Source: Amycolatopsis sp. EV170708-02-1 (lineage in GTDB: Bacteria; Actinomycetota; Actinomycetes; Mycobacteriales; Pseudonocardiaceae). Taken from it: a stretch of DNA of 64,000 nucleotides. Under the pieces are notes generated by a model. It did not search any database. It was given only the letters and a program-made list of their open reading frames with translations, and was not told the origin of the DNA. This document shows positions 1 through 7,597 of the stretch, piece after piece (position 1 is the first letter of the stretch; the number at the start of each line of letters is the position of its first letter). Location: the NCBI RefSeq assembly GCF_022479115.1, contig NZ_CP092497.1, positions 9,362,001 through 9,426,000 of the forward strand, written 5' to 3'. The position numbers and the translations under genes are program-made.

Positions 1-2207
1 TCGGCGAAGTGAGCTTCCCGCTCGCGGCGGGCGGGAAGCCCGCGCTCGGCCACGCTTGGGACTCCGCCGTCCTGACTCCGTACGCGCTGGTCGCGGGGGC
101 CGCACCCGTCGCGGGCGAGGTCGTCGTCGAGTCCTCGTCGGGGGCCAAGCCCGGCGACGTCGTGGAGGTTGCCGCGCGCGGAAAGGCCGAGGCGTTCCGC
201 GTCGCCGGAGTGGCCGGTGCGCCGCGCTCGATCACGCAGGCCGCCGTGTTCTTCTCCGCCGCCGACGCCGCCCGCCTCTCCGGGCGCCCCGGCAAGGCCG
301 ACGTCATCGGCGTCTTCACCGACCCGGGCGCCGACATCGAAGCGGTGCAGGCGAAGGTCGCCGAGGCCGCGACCGGGGCGAACGTCCTGACCGGTATCGA
401 CCGCGGTGTCGCGGAGTTCCCCGAGGCCGATACGAGCGGCACCAACCTGATCGTCATCGCCGCGGTGTCCGGTGGGCTTTCGGTGATGGTCGCGATGTTC
501 GTCGTCGCCAGCACGCTGAGCCTGTCCACCCAGCAGCGGTCCCGTGAACTCGCGCTGATGCGGGCGATCGGCACGACCCCGCGTCAGCTGCGGCGCATGG
601 TGCTGGGTGAAGCGCTGGCCGTCGGCCTGCTCGCCACCGCGCTCGCCGCGCTGCTGGGACCGATCCTCGGCGAGTGGCTGTTCGGGCAACTGGTCGAAAA
701 CGGTGTGGTGCCCCCGGTTCTGCGGTTCTACCAGGGCTGGCTGCCCGCCGTCGTCGGCGCGGGCGCCGCGATGCTGGCGGTGTTCATCGCCGCCTTCGTC
801 GCGGGCCGCCGCGCCGGGAAGATCCGGCCGACCGAGGCGCTCGCCGAGGCCGCGGTCACCCGCCGCTGGCTGACCCCGACGCGCTTCATCGTCGCCGCGC
901 TCTGCTTCGGCGGCGGCACCGCGCTGGCCATCGTGACCGTCGCGGTGATGACCGGACCGATCGCGGCCAGCACCGCCGGCCCCGCGGTGATCCTCTGGGC
1001 CATCGGCGTCGCGATGATCACGCCCGGTGTCGCCAAGGTGATGACGGCGATCCTGCAGTGGCCGATGCGCCTGCTCGGCGGCATCGACGCCCGGCTCGCC
1101 GTGCTCAACACCCGCGCCGGCATCGTCCGGGCGGCGGGCGCGGTCACCCCGATCATGCTCGCCGTCGGCATCGCGACCGCGAACATCTACCTGCAGACCA
1201 CCCAGCAGGAGCTGGCGAACCAGGCCTTCACCGAAGACGTCCGGGCGGACGCCGTGATCGGTTCCGCGGCGGGAGGGCTGTCCCCGGACCTCGTCCAGCG
1301 GATCCAGGCCGTGCCCGGCGTCGCCGGTGCTTCCGAGTACGTCACCAGCAGCGTGTTCCTCGAGAACCCGTACGACTCCTCAGACGAGGGACGGCCGGCG
1401 ATCGGCCTCACCGCCTCCGGCGCCTCCGCCACGACCGACACCAAGGTGACCCAGGGCGACTTGACGGCCTTGACCGGCCGGACCGTCGCGCTCCCCGAGG
1501 TCTTCGCGAAGGATTTCGGCCGCGGCATCGGCGACACGCTCAGCCTGCGGCTCGGCGACGGCACCCCCGTCGACGTCAAGGTCGTCGCGGTGACCAGCCA
1601 GCGCCCCGGCTTCGAAAGTCTCCTGCTCCCGGCCGGGCTCCTGGCCCCGCACACGACCGCCGGGCTGGCGCCGCAGATGCTGGTCCGCGCCGCTCCGGAC
1701 GTCGATCCGGCGGTGCTCACCGAGCGGCTCCGCGAGGCGACGGCCGGTCTGCCGGTGACCGTCGGCGACCGGGCGGCGCTCGTCGCGGCACACGACAAGG
1801 ACCAGGCCGTCGGCGCGTGGGTGAACTACCTGCTGGTCGGGATGATCATCGCCTACACGGTGATTTCGGTCGCCAACACGCTCGTGATGGCGACCGTGCG
1901 GCGGCGCCGCGAGTTCGGCCTCCAGCGGCTCACCGGTTCGACCAGGGCGCAGGTGCTGCGGATGGCCGGTTTCGAAGGCGGGCTCGTCGCGCTGGTCGGG
2001 ATCGTGCTCGGCACCGTCGTCTCGGCGGGCGCGATCGTCCCGTTCTGCCTGGTGGCGGCCGATTCACTGCTGCCGATGGGCTCGCCGCTGATCTACCTGA
2101 CCATCATCGGGCTCGCCGCGGCCCTCGCGCTGGCGGCGACCCTGGTCCCGGCCTGGGCGGCGACCCGCGGCCAGGCCGTCGACGCGGCGACGTCCGGCAA
2201 TGACTAG
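1..2207 (+). CDS. FtsX-family ABC transporter permease, 5' end outside window
   Basis: The frame is open from base 3, so the gene starts upstream; the first GTG at 9 lies inside an extracytoplasmic domain and is not a credible start. About 730 residues are visible. They begin in a MacB-type periplasmic domain (to residue ~145), followed by a membrane helix at ~148-170 and the FtsX signature RELALMRAIGTTPRQLRRM. After more helices comes a second extracytoplasmic domain (~400-610), then a second FtsX half with RRREFGLQRLTGSTRAQVLR and three C-terminal helices. Two FtsX domains in one chain are typical of actinobacterial export or lipoprotein-handling permeases, whose ATPase is normally encoded next door, here presumably upstream. 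The substrate cannot be told. The stop is 46 bases before the preferred pyrE start. Confidence 0.9.
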   Translation, partial: GEVSFPLAAGGKPALGHAWDSAVLTPYALVAGAAPVAGEVVVESSSGAKPGDVVEVAARGKAEAFRVAGVAGAPRSITQAAVFFSAADAARLSGRPGKADVIGVFTDPGADIEAVQAKVAEAATGANVLTGIDRGVAEFPEADTSGTNLIVIAAVSGGLSVMVAMFVVASTLSLSTQQRSRELALMRAIGTTPRQLRRMVLGEALAVGLLATALAALLGPILGEWLFGQLVENGVVPPVLRFYQGWLPAVVGAGAAMLAVFIAAFVAGRRAGKIRPTEALAEAAVTRRWLTPTRFIVAALCFGGGTALAIVTVAVMTGPIAASTAGPAVILWAIGVAMITPGVAKVMTAILQWPMRLLGGIDARLAVLNTRAGIVRAAGAVTPIMLAVGIATANIYLQTTQQELANQAFTEDVRADAVIGSAAGGLSPDLVQRIQAVPGVAGASEYVTSSVFLENPYDSSDEGRPAIGLTASGASATTDTKVTQGDLTALTGRTVALPEVFAKDFGRGIGDTLSLRLGDGTPVDVKVVAVTSQRPGFESLLLPAGLLAPHTTAGLAPQMLVRAAPDVDPAVLTERLREATAGLPVTVGDRAALVAAHDKDQAVGAWVNYLLVGMIIAYTVISVANTLVMATVRRRREFGLQRLTGSTRAQVLRMAGFEGGLVALVGIVLGTVVSAGAIVPFCLVAADSLLPMGSPLIYLTIIGLAAALALAATLVPAWAATRGQAVDAATSGND

Positions 2208-2253
2208 AGCTACCTTCGAAGCGCCCGGCGGGCCGTGTGTAAGACTCTCGGCC

Positions 2254-2817
2254 GTGGCGTACCCCGGTGTTGATCAAGCGGCGAAACTCGAACTGGCGAG
2301 ACTGGTCGGCGAACTCGCCGTCGTGCACGGCAAGGTGACCTTGTCCTCGGGCAAGGAAGCCGACTATTACATCGACCTCCGGCGGGCGACGCTGCATCAC
2401 GCGGCCGCGCCGCTCATCGGGAAGCTGCTCCGGCAGCTCACCCACGACTGGGACTACGTCGCCGCCGGCGGCCTGACCCTCGGCGCGGACCCGGTGGCGC
2501 TGGCGATGCTGCACTCCGCGGCGACCGACGGCGTCGTGCTCGACGCGTTCGTCGTCCGCAAGGCCGTCAAGGAACACGGCATGCAGCGCCGGATCGAAGG
2601 CGTCGAGGTGCTGGGGCAGCGCGTGCTGGCCGTCGAGGACACCTCGACCACCGGCGGCAGCGTCCTCACCGCCGTCGAGGCCCTCCGCGAGGCCGGGGCG
2701 AACGTGGTCGGTGTCGCGACGGTCGTCGACAGGGACACCGGAGCGCGCGAGGCCATCGAGAAGGAAGGCCTCGAATACCGTTACATTCTGAACAAGGACG
2801 ATCTCGGTCTGTCCTGA
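2254..2817 (+). CDS. pyrE: Orotate phosphoribosyltransferase
   Basis: Converts orotate and PRPP to orotidine 5'-phosphate in cytoplasmic de novo pyrimidine synthesis. The PRPP-binding loop is clear as VLAVEDTSTTGGS near residue 130, and the N-terminal part has the substrate loop SSGKEADYYID. I chose GTG 2254 (protein begins MAYPGVDQAAKLE, 187 aa) because this length suits the family. An in-frame ATG at 2200 would add 18 poorly conserved residues and overlap the upstream permease by 8 bases. A strong intrinsic terminator follows directly, so this is the last gene of its transcript. The function is secure; the exact start is moderately certain. Confidence 0.93.
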   Translation: MAYPGVDQAAKLELARLVGELAVVHGKVTLSSGKEADYYIDLRRATLHHAAAPLIGKLLRQLTHDWDYVAAGGLTLGADPVALAMLHSAATDGVVLDAFVVRKAVKEHGMQRRIEGVEVLGQRVLAVEDTSTTGGSVLTAVEALREAGANVVGVATVVDRDTGAREAIEKEGLEYRYILNKDDLGLS

Positions 2818-2830
2818 GTAAAGCCTCCCG

Positions 2831-2872
2831 AACGGGGCATCCTCTGTGCGAACGGAGGATGCCCCGTTTTTT
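2831..2872 (+). terminator. Rho-independent terminator of pyrE
   Basis: A perfect 14-bp inverted repeat (AACGGGGCATCCTC at 2831-2844 with its complement at 2855-2868) has a 10-base loop and is followed by a run of six T. It lies 13 bases after the pyrE stop. It is the only classical stem plus T-tract terminator seen in the window; the other gene-end hairpins lack the T run. Confidence 0.93.
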
Positions 2873-2935
2873 CGTGAGCGTTTCTCAATAAGAGAGGGGT
2901 AACGTCCCTGGTAGGGGTGTGAAAGGGGGCTTGAG

Positions 2936-3328
2936 GTGGCGGGTTTCCTGGCGAACGTGACAGTCGCGGTGCATATTTTCGCGCTGTTGTTCATAGGATT
3001 CGGCGGTTTCCTGGCGTGGCGGTGGCCGAAGGTGATCTTCGTGCATGTGTTCTTCGCCGCATGGGGTGTGCTCGTCAACGTCTTCCCCTGGCCCTGCCCG
3101 CTGACGGCGGCGGAGAACTACTTCCGGCACCAGCAGGGCCTCGGCGACCTGCCCGGCGGCTTCAACGCCTACTACCTCTACGACACCGTGTTCCCGCGCT
3201 CTTCGCTGCCGGTGGTCGTCGTGATCGCGATGGCGACGGTGATCATCTCCTACATCGGCGCGTACCAGCGCTGGCGTCACCGCCACCACGACGGGGACGC
3301 ACCGGCGCACCGCGTCAGCATGGGCTGA
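2936..3328 (+). CDS. DUF2784 small membrane protein
   Basis: A 130-residue integral membrane protein with hydrophobic helices at about 7-27, 32-52 and 91-113 and a His/Arg-rich cytoplasmic tail. The central block with WGVLVN, WPCPLT and AEN matches the DUF2784 family, whose function is unknown. The GTG start at 2936 follows a GGGGG ribosome-binding region at about 2924-2930. Its TGA stop forms the first base of the large inverted repeat that fills the space before the TrmH gene. The position between pyrE and a SpoU methylase is, as I recall, conserved in mycobacteria. Confidence 0.85.
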   Translation: MAGFLANVTVAVHIFALLFIGFGGFLAWRWPKVIFVHVFFAAWGVLVNVFPWPCPLTAAENYFRHQQGLGDLPGGFNAYYLYDTVFPRSSLPVVVVIAMATVIISYIGAYQRWRHRHHDGDAPAHRVSMG

Positions 3329-3493
3329 GTGGTCACCATCGGAAGTCCTCCGAGGGGCTCGACGGCCCAGCTTCCCGCTGGGCGCACGGCCGCGAGGCTC
3401 GAGTACAACCCGGTACGAGGACCTCGCGGCCGCACGCCCGGCGGAAACCTGGATCCGCCGAATACCCCCGAAGGACTTCCGATGGCGACCACT
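3328..3493. repeat. Nested long inverted repeat, element A (shares core with 24735-24897)
   Basis: The outer arms 3328-3349 and 3472-3493 pair over 22 bp with one mismatch. Inside them the sequence continues as an imperfect stem through CGGCCGCGAGG / CCTCGCGGCCG to a GTAC-AACCCG-GTAC tip. The element fills the DUF2784-TrmH gap. It shares CCCAG, GCACGG, GGTACGAGG, CGCAC and AACCTGGATC, at matching spacing, with the element at 24735-24897, although the outer arms of the two are unrelated. It could be a structured RNA, a large attenuator or a palindromic mobile element. I do not recognise it. Confidence 0.85.
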
Positions 3494-3509
3494 GGGTGAC
3501 AATCACCGG

Positions 3510-4163
3510 GTGACTGAGCAAGAGGCCGGGCCCACCGAATGGGTGGCGCGGGAAGAGGTCGGCGTCGGCCCGTGGGAGGGCGAGTGGCCCGCGGACGAGC
3601 GCTACGACCCGGAACTCCTGGCCAACGGCGACCGCCGCAACGTCGTCGACCCGTACCGCTACTGGCGGCGCGAGGCCATCGTGTCCGATGTGGACAGCCG
3701 TCGGCATCCGTTCCACGTGGCGATCGAGAACTTCCAGCACGATCACAACATCGGCACCGTGGTCCGGACGGCGAACGCGTTCGCCGCGGCGGCGGTGCAC
3801 ATCGTCGGGCGGCGCCGCTGGAACCGGCGCGGTGCCATGGTGACCGACCGCTACCAGCATCTTCTCCACCACGAGGACGTCAGCGGGCTGCTGACCTTCG
3901 CCGCGACGGAAGGGCTCGCCGTGGTCGCCGTCGACAACACGCCCGGTTCGCAGCCCGTCGAGACCGCCGAACTGCCGCGCGAGTGTGTCCTGCTGTTCGG
4001 CCAGGAGGGGCCCGGGTTGTCGGCCGAGGCGCAGAAGACGGCGTCACTGGTCGTTTCGATCGCGCAGTTCGGCACCACCCGCTCGATCAACGCCGGCGTC
4101 GCCGCCGGGATCGTCATGCACGCCTGGATCCGGCAGCACGCCGACCTCGCCCAAGCCTGGTAG
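3510..4163 (+). CDS. TrmH/SpoU-family RNA 2'-O-methyltransferase
   Basis: A 217-residue SAM-dependent methylase of the SPOUT class, expected to methylate a ribose in tRNA or rRNA. The three SpoU motifs are visible: NIGTVVRTANAF (~85-96, with the catalytic Arg), LLFGQEGPGLS (~160-170) and RSINAGVAAGI (~190-200), which forms the knot. The N-terminal 60 residues are acidic and lineage-specific. The GTG start at 3510 lies 17 bases after the inverted repeat, so that structure would sit in its 5' leader. The exact RNA target cannot be deduced. Its TAG stop is the first base pair of the next hairpin. Confidence 0.9.
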   Translation: MTEQEAGPTEWVAREEVGVGPWEGEWPADERYDPELLANGDRRNVVDPYRYWRREAIVSDVDSRRHPFHVAIENFQHDHNIGTVVRTANAFAAAAVHIVGRRRWNRRGAMVTDRYQHLLHHEDVSGLLTFAATEGLAVVAVDNTPGSQPVETAELPRECVLLFGQEGPGLSAEAQKTASLVVSIAQFGTTRSINAGVAAGIVMHAWIRQHADLAQAW

Positions 4164-4257
4164 CCGGGGGCTGAAGGACGCTTTCCCCGCATAAGACGTG
4201 GCAAAAGCGTCCTTCACCGCGTGAGATGCGGGGAAAGTCCCCTTCAGCCCTCGGCTA
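4161..4257. repeat. Three-segment palindrome spanning both convergent stop codons (TGAAGG family)
   Basis: The outer arms start in the TAG stop of the methylase gene (TAGCCGGGGGCTGAAGG) and end in the complementary stop of the oxidoreductase gene. The left segment can pair either with AAAGCGTCCTTC in the middle (4204-4215) or with the right segment ATGCGGGGAAAGTCCCC (4226-4242), so two folds compete. There is no T run. It is probably a bidirectional terminator or mRNA end structure. Related copies lie at 32448, 35488, 35641, 53508, 58138 and 61399. Confidence 0.8.
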
Positions 4258-6390
4258 GACGGGCGCCAGCTCCACCGGGATCCCGTTCAGCACGGCGTTC
4301 CCCGACGGGACGTCGAGCAGGGTCTCGTCGGCGACCAGGTTCGAGTTGACCCCGGCGTGCGCGGCGGCGACCTTCGTCCGCGTTCCGTCGAGGTCGTGCC
4401 CCCAGCCGTGCGGCATGCTCACCACGCCGGGCCGGACGTCGGCCGTGACCTCCACCGGTGCTTCGAGCTTGCCCGCCCGCGAAGTCACCGACGCGAGCCC
4501 GCCGTCGGTCAGCCCGAGCCGGGAGGCGTCGTCCGGGTGCACCTGGACGGTGCACCGGTTCCCGCCGCGCACCAGCGGCGTCAGGTTGTGCATCCACGAG
4601 TTGTTCGAGCTCAGATGCCGCCGCCCGATCAGCAGCAGCCCGCCGTCGGGCGCCTTGTCCAGCTCCGCGCGCAGCCGCGGCACGTCCTTCGTGATCGCGT
4701 CCGGGGCCAGCTCGACCTTCCCGCTCGCGGTGGCGAGCGCCTCGGGCAGCCGGGGTTTCAGCGCGCCGAGGTCGATGCCGTGCGGGGCCGCTTCGAGGTC
4801 GGCAAGGCTCAGCCCGTACGGTCCGCCGCGCAGCATCAGGTCGATCATCCGCGCCGGGCCGGTGCGGCCTTCGGCGAGCGAGAGGTCGACGCCGGTGCGC
4901 CGCGCCGTTTCGCCCGCGACCATCGTGTCGAAGGCGGCGACGTCGACGTCCGGGCCTTGGCCCGCGGCGATCCCGGCCAGCCGCAGCAGGGTCACCCATT
5001 CCTGCGGCATGTCCGTTTCGAGTGTCTGCGGTGTCCAGTTCGCGACGTTGCGCACGGCGAGCGCGTACAGCGCGACGTCGTAATGCGGCCGTTCCAGCGG
5101 CGACGGCCCGGGCAGGATGACGTCGGCGTGCCGCGTGGTCTCGTTGAGGTACACGTCGAGGGAGACCATGAAGTCCAGCTGCCGCAACGCTTCCGTGAGC
5201 CGCGCGGAGTTCGGCGTGCTCAGCGCCGGGTTGCCGCTGATGGTCACCAGCGCCCGCACCTGGCCCTCGCCGGGGGTCTCGATCTCGTCCGCGAGCGTGG
5301 CCACCGGCAGTTCGCCGAGCACCTCGGGATATCCGCGCACCCGGCTCGTCCAGCGGCCGCTGGTGAACGGCGAGGATCGGCGCGGCCGCCACAGGGCGGG
5401 CAGCGGGAACATCACGCCGCCCTCGCGATCGAGGTTGCCGGTGAGCGTGTTGACGACGTCGACCAGCCAGCTCGCGATGGTGCCGTACCCCTGGGTCGTG
5501 GTGCCCATCCGGCCGTACACCGCGGCGCGTCCGGCGTCCGCGAGGTCGAGCGCGATGCGGCGGATCTCGGCGGCGTCGATCCCGGTCGTGGGCGCGACCG
5601 CCTCCGGCGTGAACGGCTCCGCGAGCGCGCGGACCTCGTCGACGCCGGCGACGTGCTCGCCGGGACGGACGCGGTTCTCCGCGAACAGGACGTTGACCAG
5701 CGCGAACAGGAACAACGCGTCGGTGCCGGGCCGGATCGCGTGGTGCTCGTCGGCGAGCTGCGCGGTCCGGGTGCGGCGCGGATCGAGGACGACGATCTTG
5801 CCGCCGCGCTTCTGTATCCCGCGCAGCCGCCCGCGAGTGTCGGCCGCCGTCATCAGGCTTCCGTTGGACACCAACGGGTTCGCGCCCAGGATGAGCAGGT
5901 GCTCGGTGCGGTCGAGGTCGGCGACGGGGATGGCCTGCGGGTCGCCGAAAAGATAGCCGGAGGAGAAGTGCTTCGGCATCTGGTCGACCGTGGTCGCGGT
6001 GTAGAAGTTCCTGGTGCCCAAGGCTTTGAAGAACACACGGCCGTAGAGCACCAGTGCCGCGTTGTGCACCGTCGGGTTGCCGGAGTAGACGGCGACCGCG
6101 TTCTTGCCGTGCTCGTCGATGATCGGCCGGAGCCGCCGGTCGATTTCGGCGAACGCCTCGTCCCAGGTGACCTCGACCAACTCGCCGTCCCGTTTGACCA
6201 AGGGCGCGGTGAGCCTGTCCGGGTCGTGGTGCAGCGCGCCGAGCGAAGCACCCTTCGGGCAGATGTAGCCCTTCGAAAAGACGTCCTCGCTGTCGCCTCG
6301 AACCCGGGTGACCAGGCTCTTCTCGTCGATCGTCACCTCCAGGCCGCAGGTGGCTTCGCAGAGCGGGCAGGTCACGTGCGCCGTGGTCAT
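4255..6390 (-). CDS. Molybdopterin-dependent oxidoreductase (FdhF/NapA-like)
   Basis: A 711-residue cytoplasmic enzyme of the bis-MGD family. The N-terminal 4Fe-4S site CPLCEATC (Cys8, 11, 15) with CPKG at ~44 is intact, and the molybdopterin and C-terminal dinucleotide-binding domains follow (LILGANPLVSNGSL, SGNPAL, HVNS-type loop near the C-terminus). At the place where formate dehydrogenases carry Cys or Sec, the sequence reads TATTVDQMPKHF, so the Mo ligand may be Asp or Thr rather than Cys. The substrate is therefore open. There is no Tat signal, and no electron-transfer subunit or cofactor gene is adjacent. It starts divergently from the GH76 gene with a palindrome between them. Confidence 0.85.
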   Translation of the reverse strand: MTTAHVTCPLCEATCGLEVTIDEKSLVTRVRGDSEDVFSKGYICPKGASLGALHHDPDRLTAPLVKRDGELVEVTWDEAFAEIDRRLRPIIDEHGKNAVAVYSGNPTVHNAALVLYGRVFFKALGTRNFYTATTVDQMPKHFSSGYLFGDPQAIPVADLDRTEHLLILGANPLVSNGSLMTAADTRGRLRGIQKRGGKIVVLDPRRTRTAQLADEHHAIRPGTDALFLFALVNVLFAENRVRPGEHVAGVDEVRALAEPFTPEAVAPTTGIDAAEIRRIALDLADAGRAAVYGRMGTTTQGYGTIASWLVDVVNTLTGNLDREGGVMFPLPALWRPRRSSPFTSGRWTSRVRGYPEVLGELPVATLADEIETPGEGQVRALVTISGNPALSTPNSARLTEALRQLDFMVSLDVYLNETTRHADVILPGPSPLERPHYDVALYALAVRNVANWTPQTLETDMPQEWVTLLRLAGIAAGQGPDVDVAAFDTMVAGETARRTGVDLSLAEGRTGPARMIDLMLRGGPYGLSLADLEAAPHGIDLGALKPRLPEALATASGKVELAPDAITKDVPRLRAELDKAPDGGLLLIGRRHLSSNNSWMHNLTPLVRGGNRCTVQVHPDDASRLGLTDGGLASVTSRAGKLEAPVEVTADVRPGVVSMPHGWGHDLDGTRTKVAAAHAGVNSNLVADETLLDVPSGNAVLNGIPVELAPV

Positions 6391-6421
6391 GAAGCACCTC
6401 GCGGGTTCGGGAGTCCTCCCA

Positions 6422-6439
6422 ACATACTGAGCGGTATGT
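6422..6439. promoter_or_regulatory. Palindrome in divergent promoter region
   Basis: ACATAC-TGAGCG-GTATGT is a perfect 6+6 inverted repeat in the 73-bp space between the oppositely directed oxidoreductase and GH76 genes. Its size and AT-rich arms resemble a TetR-type operator, but no regulator gene is adjacent. Confidence 0.5.
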
Positions 6440-6463
6440 CAGCGGGCAAGGGATGATGGCGCG

Positions 6464-7486
6464 ATGACTGCTCTCGCCGACCGGGCCGCGACCGCCGAGC
6501 GCGCGATCCGCGACCGGCATCTGCGCCGGGTGTGGGGGCTGCCGGGGACCGTGCTGGGCCGCAGCGGCTGGCCGCCCTCGACGGGGCAGCGCGTCCACTG
6601 GCACTGGAACTACTGGTGGCAGGCACATCTGCTGGACACCCTCGTCGACGCCCAGTTGCGAAAGCCGTCACCGGAACGGCTGAAGCTGATCGACCGGTTC
6701 GTGGTGTCCGTGCGGCTGCGCAATTTCGGCAAGTGGATCAACGACTACTACGACGACATCGCCTGGCTCGGTCTCGCGCTGCAACGCGCGGGGCATCTCG
6801 GGCTGGACGTCCGCGGCGGGTTGGAGGCGATCAGTTCGCGGCTGCGCGAAGGCTGGACCGACGACGCGGGCGGCGGGATCTGGTGGCGCGTCGGCGACGA
6901 CTTCAAGAACGCGCCCGCGAACGGCCCGGCGGCGATCTTCCATGCCAGGGAAGGCTCGACGCAGCACGCTCGTGGATTGACCGACTGGATGACCGAACGG
7001 CTCGTCGACCCGGAATCCGGGCTGGTATGGGATGGCCTGCGCGTCGGCAGCGGCGAACTGGTGAAGCATATTTTCACGTACTGCCAAGGGGTTTACCTCG
7101 GCGCCTGCCTCGAACTGTCCGAAATGGACAGAGTGGAGCACACGATCCACGCGGTCGCGGAACACGTCGCGCCGAACGGGGTGATCCGCGGGCAGGAAGG
7201 CGGCGACGGTGGCCTCTTCGGTGGGATCCTGGCCCGGTACCTGGCGCTCGCGGCGCCGCTGCTGCCGAGCGGGGTGGCACGCGACCTGGTCATCCGGTCG
7301 GCGGACGCGTGCTGGTCGGGTGCCACCGAGACGCCGCACGGGCCGCTCTTCAGCGCCGACTGGGCTACTCCGGCACCTTCGCTGCCCCTCGCCGCCGACG
7401 CTCCCGAACGCGACCTGTCCGTCCAGGTGAGCGCGTGGATGCTGCTCGAAGCCGCGGCCACCCTGGAACACCCGCCCCGCGATTAG
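6464..7486 (+). CDS. Glycoside hydrolase family 76-like protein
   Basis: A 340-residue protein resembling GH76 endo-alpha-1,6-mannanases. Visible family features are NDYYDDIAWLGLAL (~88-101, the Asp-Asp pair expected at the active site), GGGIWWRV and the tract KNAPANGPAAIFHAR. No signal peptide or membrane helix is visible, so it looks cytoplasmic, unlike secreted mannanases. It may act on an intracellular glycan or glycolipid precursor. A related gene (Rv0365c, as I recall) sits near fba in mycobacteria, which supports a conserved core role. Arrays of 21-bp repeats follow its stop. Confidence 0.8.
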   Translation: MTALADRAATAERAIRDRHLRRVWGLPGTVLGRSGWPPSTGQRVHWHWNYWWQAHLLDTLVDAQLRKPSPERLKLIDRFVVSVRLRNFGKWINDYYDDIAWLGLALQRAGHLGLDVRGGLEAISSRLREGWTDDAGGGIWWRVGDDFKNAPANGPAAIFHAREGSTQHARGLTDWMTERLVDPESGLVWDGLRVGSGELVKHIFTYCQGVYLGACLELSEMDRVEHTIHAVAEHVAPNGVIRGQEGGDGGLFGGILARYLALAAPLLPSGVARDLVIRSADACWSGATETPHGPLFSADWATPAPSLPLAADAPERDLSVQVSAWMLLEAAATLEHPPRD

Positions 7487-7499
7487 GTGACCAGGCTGA

Positions 7500-7583
7500 A
7501 GGCGGAACTCGCGTGCTTAAAGGCGGAACTCGCGTGCTTGGAGGCGTAACTCACGTGCTCAAACGCGTGAACGCTCGAACCGC
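7500..7583. repeat. 21-bp tandem repeat array (ACTCGCGTGCTT type)
   Basis: Three consecutive 21-bp units (7500-7520, 7521-7541, 7542-7562) begin AGGCGGAACTCGCGTGCTTAA and differ at a few bases; a fourth, diverged unit follows. The same unit recurs at 46138-46275. It fills the space between the convergent GH76 and acetyltransferase genes. Confidence 0.85.
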
Positions 7584-7597
7584 TCACTGAACGCGGG

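Noticed and set aside
2200..2253. ATG 2200 as pyrE start
   Set aside because: It would overlap the permease gene and add residues not typical of PyrE; GTG 2254 gives the usual length.
3328..3493. Insertion sequence remnant
   Set aside because: No transposase fragment and no target duplication visible; terminal arms differ completely from those of the related element at 24735.
4357..6456. 699-residue plus-strand frame
   Set aside because: Antisense to the molybdopterin oxidoreductase, which has intact iron-sulfur and cofactor motifs.
7500..7583. CRISPR array
   Set aside because: The 21-bp units are directly adjacent with no spacers, and no cas genes are present.
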